Source: JAEXOD01 sp963667875
GTDB lineage: Bacteria > Bacteroidota > Ignavibacteria > Ignavibacteriales > Melioribacteraceae
Length of the DNA: 64,000 bases
Direction of reading: 5' to 3'
Assembly (NCBI GenBank): GCA_963667875.2
Contig: CAXXGC010000013.1
Coordinates: 1-64,000, forward strand
The notes under the pieces were generated by a model. That model saw only the letters and a list, made by a program, of their open reading frames with translations. It ran no database searches and was not told where the DNA came from. The stretch's first letter is position 1; each line of letters begins with the position of its first letter. A program made the position numbers and the translations under genes. Shown one piece after another: positions 43,900 to 52,600 of the stretch.

Positions 43900-45008
43900 A
43901 AAAGATAAAAATATTAATATTATCCGATCCGGGTTCTGTCCATACGGTAAAATGGGCAAACGGATTAAATAAACTGAATTTTGATATTGTGGTTTTTGGA
44001 TTATCTTCGGATCCTGATTTATTGCAATACGATAATAACATTAAAGTAATTAATCATAAAATAAGTTCAGTTGTTAAATCAAAAAACGATGGTGCTTTTG
44101 AAAAATTAATATATTTAAAAAGTATATTTAAATTACGAAAAGTAATAAAAGAATTTGATCCTGATATTTTGCATGCGCATTATGCAACAAGTTACGGATT
44201 ATTAGCTTTTTTATCCGGTTTTAAGCCTTATATTCTCTCGGTATGGGGGAGTGATATTAATGATTTTCCAACAAGGAATAAAATATTTCCGCTAATTCTT
44301 AAATATTTACTGAATAGAGCTACTTTAATATGTGCAACTAGTAATGATTTAGCTAAAAGTACAAAAAAATATTACAAAAAAGATATTACTATAATTCCAT
44401 TTGGAATAGATACTGAAATATTTAAACCCGTTTTACAAAAAGATAATATTAAATATATTGGAATAGTTAAAACATTAGAAACTAACTACGGTATCGAATA
44501 TTTAATTAGAGCTTATGCTGAGATAAAAAAGATTAAAAATGATTTTGATTATAAATTACTAATTGTAGGAGACGGTAGTTTACTTAATGAATTAAAAGAA
44601 TTAGCATATAAATTAGGGATATCGAAAGAAACAGAATTTACGGGTTTTATTGAACACAAGAAAATTTATCAGTATCACCAAAAATTAACTATTGGTATTT
44701 ATCCGAGTTTTAAAGAAAGCTTTGGAGTTTCTATTGCTGAAACAATGGCTTCCGGAGGTGCCGTTATTGCATCCAATGTTGGAGGTATAAAAGAAATAGT
44801 GACTGATAAAATTAATGGATTTTTAGTAGAACCAAAGGATGTGAATCAGATCGTAAAGTATATATTATTTTTAGTTGATTCACCCGATGTTTTAAAAAAA
44901 ATTGTTTTTAATGGAAGAGAAACAATTATTAATAATTATTCGTTAGATTTTACATTAAAAAAAATGTCTGAAACTTATTATAAAATATTGAAGGAAGAAA
45001 GTAAATAA
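43896..45008 (+). CDS. Glycosyltransferase family 4
   Basis: 370 residues from a TTG start coupled to the preceding stop. GT-B retaining fold: KILILSDPGSVHTVKWANGL at the N-terminus, DILHAHYATSYGLLAFLSG, and the donor-site block PSFKESFGVSIAETMASGG with the conserved E-x7-E, then VGGIKEIV. Adds a sugar to the growing lipid-linked unit; donor unknown. The next gene starts within its stop codon. Confidence 0.92.
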   Translation: MKKIKILILSDPGSVHTVKWANGLNKLNFDIVVFGLSSDPDLLQYDNNIKVINHKISSVVKSKNDGAFEKLIYLKSIFKLRKVIKEFDPDILHAHYATSYGLLAFLSGFKPYILSVWGSDINDFPTRNKIFPLILKYLLNRATLICATSNDLAKSTKKYYKKDITIIPFGIDTEIFKPVLQKDNIKYIGIVKTLETNYGIEYLIRAYAEIKKIKNDFDYKLLIVGDGSLLNELKELAYKLGISKETEFTGFIEHKKIYQYHQKLTIGIYPSFKESFGVSIAETMASGGAVIASNVGGIKEIVTDKINGFLVEPKDVNQIVKYILFLVDSPDVLKKIVFNGRETIINNYSLDFTLKKMSETYYKILKEESK

Positions 45009-45991
45009 TGATTAAAGATTATTTTATTTCAATTGTTATTCCTTGTAGAAATGAAGAAAAAAATATTAAAGATTGTTTAGAATCACTAATTTATCAAAAT
45101 TTGCCCAAAGACAATTATGAAATAATTTTGGTTGATGGTTTGAGCGATGATAATACCTTAAAAATTGTAAAAGAAACAACTAAAAATTTTAAGAATATAA
45201 AAATATTAACAAACGAAAACAAAGTAACTCCTTTTGCGATGAATATTGGAATAAAAAACGCTTCCGGAAATGTTATTGTAATTGTAGGAGGACATGCAAC
45301 GTTTCCCGAAAATTTTCTACTTGAAGGCTTGGAGTTATTTAATAAATATCCAGATGCTTCATGTGTTGGCGGACCTATTACTAGTATCGGTGAAAACGAT
45401 TTTGCAAAAGCAACTTCATTGGCAATGTCATCGCGTGTGGGTATTGGTAATGCAAGCCATAGATTTCCTGATTACGAGGGCCCTGCAGAAATGGCATGTT
45501 TCCCGTTTTATAAAAAAGAAGTTTTTGATGAAATAGGTTTGTTTGATGAAAGATTTGTACGAAATCAAGATGACGAATTGGCATTTCGACTTACGAGAAG
45601 TGGTCGGAAAATATATATATCTCCAAAAGTTATTAGTAATTACATTGTACGAAGCAGTCCAAAAAAACTTTTTAAGCAGTATTGCGATTATGGTTATTAC
45701 AAATGGTTGGGTTGTAAAAAGCATAAAAGGTTGATATCAATAAGACATATAATCCCTACGCTATTTTTGTTTTTTAATATGACGAATATTATGTTATCGC
45801 TTTATTTGAATAATATTTTTATATTTATAATTCCATTATTTTTATATTTATTTGTTATATTTATGTTCTCATTAAAATATCAAAAAAAAGGAATTAAAAT
45901 TGTTTTATCTTTTAATGTTGCAGTAATTATTCTTCATTTTTCTTATGGTTATGGATTTTTGAAGTCTTTTTTATTGCATAGAAAATTCTAA
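45008..45991 (+). CDS. Glycosyltransferase family 2
   Basis: 327 residues of GT-A fold with FISIVIPCRNEEKNIKDCL, then ILVDGLSDDNT, the metal-binding region in IVGGHATFPENF, and DERFVRNQDDELAFRL. Two or three C-terminal membrane helices (about 245-320) resemble succinoglycan-type GT2 enzymes. Start ATG overlaps the GT4 stop (TAATG). Last gene of the first glycan operon; a 205-base gap follows. Confidence 0.92.
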   Translation: MIKDYFISIVIPCRNEEKNIKDCLESLIYQNLPKDNYEIILVDGLSDDNTLKIVKETTKNFKNIKILTNENKVTPFAMNIGIKNASGNVIVIVGGHATFPENFLLEGLELFNKYPDASCVGGPITSIGENDFAKATSLAMSSRVGIGNASHRFPDYEGPAEMACFPFYKKEVFDEIGLFDERFVRNQDDELAFRLTRSGRKIYISPKVISNYIVRSSPKKLFKQYCDYGYYKWLGCKKHKRLISIRHIIPTLFLFFNMTNIMLSLYLNNIFIFIIPLFLYLFVIFMFSLKYQKKGIKIVLSFNVAVIILHFSYGYGFLKSFLLHRKF

Positions 45992-46196
45992 ATATTTAAA
46001 TATTCTCTAAAATATTAATAATATAAAAATTTATTAAAAGTTTATTTGTGATTTTAAAGTTTTTTTGAGTAACTTTATATTTACGATATTTTTATATAAA
46101 AATATTAAATTGTGATATAAAACACATTAATATTACGCAAAAAGAGTGATATTAATTATTGAAAAAAATAAATTTATTATATAAATAGAACTAAGT
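45992..46196 (+). promoter_or_regulatory. AT-rich promoter region before the aminotransferase operon
   Basis: Non-coding, over 80% A+T by eye, no hairpin terminator recognised. It separates the GT2 gene from the DegT aminotransferase gene and presumably holds the promoter of the 46197-55329 series; no -35/-10 pair could be fixed with confidence. Confidence 0.35.
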
Positions 46197-47357
46197 ATGA
46201 GCGAAAATTTTATTCAGTTTCACAGACCACACATTACAGAAGATGAAATTAATGAAGTTGTAGATACTGTCAGATCCGGTTGGCTTAGCATGGGTCCAAA
46301 AGTTTTAAGATTTGAAGATGATTTTAGATCTTTAATTCAGTGTAAAAATGCAGTATCTGTAAACAGTTGGACGGCAGCTGGACATCTTGCCCTTGAAGCA
46401 TTAGGTTTAAAAGCCGGGGATGAGGTGATTGTTCCAACAATGACTTTTTCAGCAACTGCTGAAATTGCTTGTTATTTTGGTGCAATACCACGCTTTGTTG
46501 ATGTTGAAAAAGACACATTGAATATTTCTATACCTGAAATAGAAAAAGCAATCAATTCTAAAACAAAGGTTATTATTCCAGTTCATTATGGTGGACAACC
46601 ATGTGATATGGATGAAATTAATCAACTAGCTAAATTAAACAATCTTAAAGTAATTGAAGATGCTGCACATGCTTTACCTGCTTCATACAAAGGTAAAAAG
46701 ATTGGTACAATTAGTGATGTTACTTGTTTTAGTTTTTATGCAACCAAAACTTTAGCAACCGGTGAAGGTGGAATGCTTTGTACTGAAGATGACGAGATTG
46801 CTGAACGTACACGATTGATGCGTATGCATGGAATGAATAAAGATGCATGGAAACGCTACACAGATGCTTGTTCATGGTATTATGAAGTAGTTGCTCCGGG
46901 TTATAAATATAATTTTACAGATGTTCAGGCTTCTTTGGGTTTAGCTCAATTAAAAAAAGTTAACTGGATGCGTGAAGAACGTGCTAAAATTGCAAAAATA
47001 TATGATGAACATTTCAGTAAAAGTGAATATTTGCAAGTTATTACTATTAAAGAAGATAGACAAACAGCTTGGCATTTATATCCTATTAGAATTCAGCATG
47101 AATTATTAAATATTAATAGAAATCAATTTATTGAAGAGCTTAAAAATAGAGGAGTTGGAGTAGGTGTTCACTTTATGCCTGTTCATCAACATATCTATTA
47201 TAAAAATACATTTAATCTTAATCCAAAAGATTTTCCTGTTGCCGAGGACGCATTCCCGCGTTTAATTTCACTTCCTTTATATCCAGGGTTGACAGAGGAA
47301 GAAATATATAAAGTTATTGATGTCGTATTCGATATAATTAATACATTCAAAAAATAA
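46197..47357 (+). CDS. DegT/DnrJ/EryC1/StrS aminotransferase (PorR/PglE-like)
   Basis: 386-residue PLP-dependent sugar aminotransferase. PLP-binding Lys184 in FYATKTLATGEGG, VPTMTFSATAEIA, VHYGGQPCDMDEI and VIEDAAHALPASYKG are all family motifs. It would convert a UDP-keto-sugar into an amino sugar such as a UDP-4-amino or UDP-3-amino-deoxy hexose. In P. gingivalis, the family member PorR is needed for the LPS that anchors T9SS cargo, and the PorU-like gene lies three genes downstream. The specific PorR equivalence is inference. Followed after 11 bases by the priming transferase. Confidence 0.9.
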   Translation: MSENFIQFHRPHITEDEINEVVDTVRSGWLSMGPKVLRFEDDFRSLIQCKNAVSVNSWTAAGHLALEALGLKAGDEVIVPTMTFSATAEIACYFGAIPRFVDVEKDTLNISIPEIEKAINSKTKVIIPVHYGGQPCDMDEINQLAKLNNLKVIEDAAHALPASYKGKKIGTISDVTCFSFYATKTLATGEGGMLCTEDDEIAERTRLMRMHGMNKDAWKRYTDACSWYYEVVAPGYKYNFTDVQASLGLAQLKKVNWMREERAKIAKIYDEHFSKSEYLQVITIKEDRQTAWHLYPIRIQHELLNINRNQFIEELKNRGVGVGVHFMPVHQHIYYKNTFNLNPKDFPVAEDAFPRLISLPLYPGLTEEEIYKVIDVVFDIINTFKK

Positions 47358-47368
47358 TTATACTGTTT

Positions 47369-47944
47369 ATGGGAAAACAGGACAGCTTTATAAAAAGATT
47401 TACAGATTTTATAATCAGTTTGATTATTTTAATAGTTTCCTTTCCTGTTATGCTAATTTGTATGGCTGCTATTCGTTTGGAATCTGAGGGTCCGGCTATA
47501 TTTATTCAGGAACGGATGGGGAAAAATTGTAAACCTTTTAAATTATATAAATTGCGCGGTATGGTTAATAATGCTCTCGCAGTTGGACCCGAACTGACCC
47601 AAATAAATGATCCAAGATTAACTACTACCGGAAAGTTGTTTCGCAGAATGAGTATTGATGAAATACCTCAGTTTGTTAACGTACTTAAAGGTGAAATGAG
47701 CGTAGTTGGACCACGTCCGGAAATTATGTCAATTGCTCTAAAATATGACGATTATGAAAAACAGGTTCTTAACTACAAACCGGGTTTAACAGGATATTCG
47801 CAGATTAATGGAAGACAAACTCTTTCGCCAAATGAACGTGTATTAATGGAAATTGAATATTATAAGAATGCCGGATTTTGGAGTGATTTGTTAATTGTAT
47901 TAAAAACCCCGTTTGTCATTCTGTCAAATGATGGTAATATTTAG
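47369..47944 (+). CDS. Priming sugar-phosphate transferase (PglC/WcaJ-type)
   Basis: 191 residues, the short monotopic phosphoglycosyltransferase form: one re-entrant helix (about 12-36), then FIQERMGKNCKPFKLYKLRG, RRMSIDEIPQFVNVLKGEMS and VVGPRPE. It transfers a sugar-1-phosphate to undecaprenyl phosphate, the first step of lipid-linked glycan assembly. The aminotransferase directly upstream suggests the primed sugar is an amino-deoxyhexose (inference). Same operon as DegT and the Wzi-like gene. Confidence 0.93.
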   Translation: MGKQDSFIKRFTDFIISLIILIVSFPVMLICMAAIRLESEGPAIFIQERMGKNCKPFKLYKLRGMVNNALAVGPELTQINDPRLTTTGKLFRRMSIDEIPQFVNVLKGEMSVVGPRPEIMSIALKYDDYEKQVLNYKPGLTGYSQINGRQTLSPNERVLMEIEYYKNAGFWSDLLIVLKTPFVILSNDGNI

Positions 47945-47952
47945 TTGAGATT

Positions 47953-49590
47953 ATGAAAAAAATCATTTTGATTTTATTACTTTTTGTTTATTCAATATCT
48001 GCGCAAACCGAATTAATCAATTCCAACGATCCTATATATTCTTATCTTAAGTTTCAGCAAGTAAGTGGTAAAATTACAAATTATGATGATATCATATTAC
48101 CACTGTCTAAAAAATCAATTGCCGGATTTGTATTGCAGATTGATTCTTCTAAAATAAATAATAAAAATATCCATAAATATTGTAATAATGTTATAAATTC
48201 TCAATATATTTGGGAGAATTCAAATATCATTAGCGATGCCTTGTTTTCCGGAAAGGAAAATAATGTGATTATTTATAAAGATTCGCTGATTAAATTTACA
48301 ACCGATCCGCTTTTTTCGTCTGTGTTTATTAATAATAATGTTGAAGGGATAAATTACAAAGCCGGTTTGTTAATTTATGGTGGTAAATTAATACTTAACT
48401 ATGGTAATAACTTAGCGGCATATTTGGAAGCTTGGAATGGTTTTCAAATGGGTGATAGGGAAACAGCTAAACTTGATTCAAGAGTAAATCAAAGTTTCTC
48501 TTTTAATCAAACAGGAATTAAGTATTTTGATGGTACGTTGGGTTATATAAATTATGAAAATCAAAATATTTCATTATTTGCAGGACGATCAAGAATTTTA
48601 TGGGGGGCAAATTTATTAAACCCCATGATATTAGGAAATTCCGCTCAACCTTTTGATTTTATTAAATTTAATTTCCACTATAAAAAGTTTAATTATACTT
48701 TTTTGCATGGATGGTTAGTACAACCAAGAAGAATAATATATGTTGATTCATTGACCGGGAATGTAAGAAGGAAAGATTCAAAATATATTGCAATTAATAG
48801 AATTGGATTCGATCCTACCGAAAGATTAAAACTTGGTGTTACTCAGGCAATAATTTATGCAAATAGACCACTTGAATTATCCTACTTAAATCCTTTTTTA
48901 TTATGGGAATCAGCCCAGCGCTCGCTAAATGATTTGGATAACTCATTCCTAAATTTTGATGCACGGTATTTAGCTTTTAATGGTTGTGAATTTGTAAGTT
49001 CTGTAACTTTTGACGATTTGAATTTTAATCTTTGGGGTGATGGGAGTTGGAATACACAAAATAACAGATTGGCTTGGCAAGCAGGACTTAATTTAACATA
49101 TCCGTATATATTCAAAAATATGCTGCTTAATATAGATTACGTTCAAATTAGACCTTTTACTTTTTCACACCCCGAAATTGGCGAATCGTTAACTTATACA
49201 AATAATGGAAATCCATTAGGAGTTAATTTGCAGCCAAATTCGACCGCGTTGACAATAAAAGCTACATATTTTTATTCTGAAAACTTTATAATTGTACTAC
49301 GATTTGATAAAATTGATCATGGAAACAATATTTATGATGAATCCGGCAATTTAGTTTATAATTACGGGGGATCATACCTAATAAGTACAACTACAATATT
49401 AAGTGATAAAGCTCCAAAAATTTTAGATGGGATTTTAGAACATACTTATAAAAGTAATTTAGATATAAAATATTTGTTATCTTATAATGTTAATTTCGAT
49501 TTCGCATTCAATTATGTCCACTATAAATCTAAAAATGTATCCAAAAACTCATTTGAGTCCTTTATTACCCTAAATTACAATTTATTTTAA
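47953..49590 (+). CDS. Wzi-like outer membrane beta-barrel (capsule assembly)
   Basis: 545 residues with a signal peptide (ending ISAQ) and many alternating amphipathic strands with aromatic ends. The stretch ISLFAGRSRILWGANLLNP and the repeated YFDGTLGYINYE/FHYKKFNYTFLHGW strands resemble the capsule-assembly Wzi family, which binds exported polysaccharide at the cell surface. C-terminal residues FITLNYNLF give the terminal aromatic of an outer-membrane protein. 8 bases after the priming transferase; 81 bases before the PorU-like start used here. Confidence 0.78.
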   Translation: MKKIILILLLFVYSISAQTELINSNDPIYSYLKFQQVSGKITNYDDIILPLSKKSIAGFVLQIDSSKINNKNIHKYCNNVINSQYIWENSNIISDALFSGKENNVIIYKDSLIKFTTDPLFSSVFINNNVEGINYKAGLLIYGGKLILNYGNNLAAYLEAWNGFQMGDRETAKLDSRVNQSFSFNQTGIKYFDGTLGYINYENQNISLFAGRSRILWGANLLNPMILGNSAQPFDFIKFNFHYKKFNYTFLHGWLVQPRRIIYVDSLTGNVRRKDSKYIAINRIGFDPTERLKLGVTQAIIYANRPLELSYLNPFLLWESAQRSLNDLDNSFLNFDARYLAFNGCEFVSSVTFDDLNFNLWGDGSWNTQNNRLAWQAGLNLTYPYIFKNMLLNIDYVQIRPFTFSHPEIGESLTYTNNGNPLGVNLQPNSTALTIKATYFYSENFIIVLRFDKIDHGNNIYDESGNLVYNYGGSYLISTTTILSDKAPKILDGILEHTYKSNLDIKYLLSYNVNFDFAFNYVHYKSKNVSKNSFESFITLNYNLF

Positions 49591-49671
49591 TTAAATAATT
49601 ATCTTTTTGACTTGCATTGAAATATTATGATTTCTATGTTGAGTATTAAATTTATAAAAATAGGGTTATTT

Positions 49672-52600
49672 ATGAATATTAAGATTTTATTAGTTCTTAT
49701 TTTCCTTTGCGGGATAGTTTTTCCACAAAATTATAAGATTATTGATTCTAATGATAAATCAATAACCGTTGAAGTTAATTTTAATAATCAATTTCAATTT
49801 AGGGATACTGTTGTTGAAAATAAAACTTTTACTAAAATAGTTGGAAAATATTATTTTAATAAAAATGAAGGGGAGCCGTTTTTACCGGAATTATACTTAT
49901 CGGTAGGTATTTCGTTTTCAGCTGAACCCAAAATAACTATACTAAAAATTGAACAAGAAAAATTATCAAATAAATTTATTTTCCCAACTCCATCGTTTGA
50001 TGATGATGGAAATATATTAAGTATTACAAAGTTTAATAAAGAAATCTATTCAACAAATGAATATTTCCCAAAGAACTCTGTTTGTTTATCTTCAAATTAT
50101 ATCTCAAGATTTGCCAGAATTCAGAATGTTCAAATTTTACCGTTTTTGTTTAATCCTGTAAAAAGAGAAATTCTTTATAATAAAAAAGTGGTTTTTAGAA
50201 TTGATTATAACTCAATAGTAACCAATAATTTTGAAAAAATTGATGATGCAAAAACTGATGAATTTTTAGAAACATCGGTTATTAATTATTCACAGGCTAA
50301 AGAATGGATTGGAAAAGTTGCTGATATGAATAACAAATCATTAACAAATGATTATTGGTACAATCCGAATAAAGAATATTTTAAGATATATTTGAAAGAA
50401 AAAGGTGTATATAGAATAAAGTACGAGGAATTAATTGCTGCCGGACTTGATGAAGGCCTTTCTATTTCAGCAAATAAATTAGAAATGTATTGTGATGGTT
50501 TAAGAATACCAATTGAGGTTGAAGCAGGTAAAGATTCGTTATTTGGCGTAGGAGATTTTGTACAATTTTGCGGTTTTCCACCAACACCAAAATTATATAC
50601 AAAAATTAACATATATAATAAATCTAATATTTATTGGTTGTCATATGAAGCAGACACAACAGGTTATCAATATAAAAATATTGATGGATATCCTTTGGTC
50701 TGGGGCAAAACTTTTCAAACTAATAAAAAAAGTATTCATTTTGAACGCGATACTTTGTACGAAAGATTAGGTTATGCTGAAAATGCTAATAGAGATTATT
50801 GGTTTTGGGGAAAAGCTTCGGGAATGGCCGGTGTAATACGAGATGCATTCTTTTATACATTCAATGAACCTGAATATATGACTCCCGATTCAACTTCTAT
50901 GACATTAAGGGTTGGAATGCATGGGATTACAACCGGTCAGCATACAGCCGATATAGAACTTACAAGTCAAGTAATTGGATCAAAAATTTGGAGTGGACAG
51001 AGAGAATCAGTTTTTGAAAAAACATTTAAAATTGGCGACATTGGGATTTATCCTTCTAATAATTTTCAAGTTTATGCAAGAGGAGAGTATGAAAGTGATG
51101 ATATAAGAATAAATTGGTTTGAGCTTGACTATTGGCAAAATAATTCGGCTTATGGCGAAAATTTTATTTTTTCATCACCTCCTAACACTTATGGTAAAAC
51201 AAAATTTATCGTTTATAAATGGACTGCTGACACAATGTTGGTTTATATTCCCAGCAGAGGAGAGTTAATTAAAAATTCATTGGTTACTCATAACACCTGG
51301 GATAATGTGGAATTTGTAGATCAAGTGTATATTTCCACAGAATATTTTTGTGTATCAACTTCCAAATTTATGTCCCCGGATTCGATACATAAAAATGTTA
51401 ACTCCAATTTAAGGAATTTGCAACAAGGAGCTGATTATCTAATAATTACTCATCCTAAATTTATGAATGCAGCAAATAGATTGGCAGAATTTAGGCGGAG
51501 TAAATTAACCGGTTACTCGTCTGCCCGGGTTAGTGTTGTAAATATCAATGATATTTATAATGAATTTTCTTCTGGGTTGCTTGATCCGTGGGCTGTTCAA
51601 AGTTTTGTAAAATATGTTTATGAAAAATGGCAGTATCCAATAGTGGCTTATGTAGCATTAATGGGTGACATGAGTTATGATTACAGAGAAATTTTGCCAA
51701 ACAGCAGAAAAAATTATATTCCTTCAATTCCTTACCAGTCTACTTATAAATACGGACAGGCAGTAAGCGATAATATGTTTGTTGCTGTAAGTGGACCTGA
51801 TATTATTCCTGATATCTCGATAGGTAGACTTTCCTGTGAAACCGTTGCTGAATCGGAAGCTTTAGTAGATAAAATAATAGGATATCCTGGTGATAACAGC
51901 AAGATGTGGAAGCAAAATGTATTTTTATTAAGTGCTGGCCAGGATAAAACTGATGAGGAATACTTTAAATTTAATGATGAAAGTTTATTGCTTGAATCAA
52001 ATTTTATTTTACCTGAAGGTTTTAGTACAAGTAAAGTATTTACTTTCCCTAATAAACCAAGCCATACTCCATTTTTAGGCAATACAAGTGACATAATGGA
52101 ATATTTTAATCAAGGTGCTGTAATGACTAATTTTTTTGGGCATGGCGGCGGTTATCAATGGGATGCAGTATTTCTTAATGATAACATCTATCAATTATCA
52201 AATGAAGGAAGATTACCTTTTATTTCAAGTATTACTTGTTATACTGCTCATTTTGATAATCAGGATGTCTTTGGTGAACAATTTATTAAAGTTCCCAATA
52301 AAGGAGCAATTTGTTTTTGGGGACATACCGGTATAACTGTCTGGGTGCAGGGAAGAGATTTAAATACTAAAATGTACAACCAGATTTATAAAAATAGAGT
52401 TTATGTGGTTGGTGATGCAATTAGATATGCTAAATCTAGTTATCCATCTAGTTTAACAGGTTTGGAAAGTGATCACGTTGCACTTTTGACATTATTGGGT
52501 GATCCTGCAATTGATTTGGCTTTTACGCGAAAACCAAATTTTCAAATTACTGCTTCCGATATTGTTTTTAATCCTGAAAATCCACTTGTTGAAGATGATA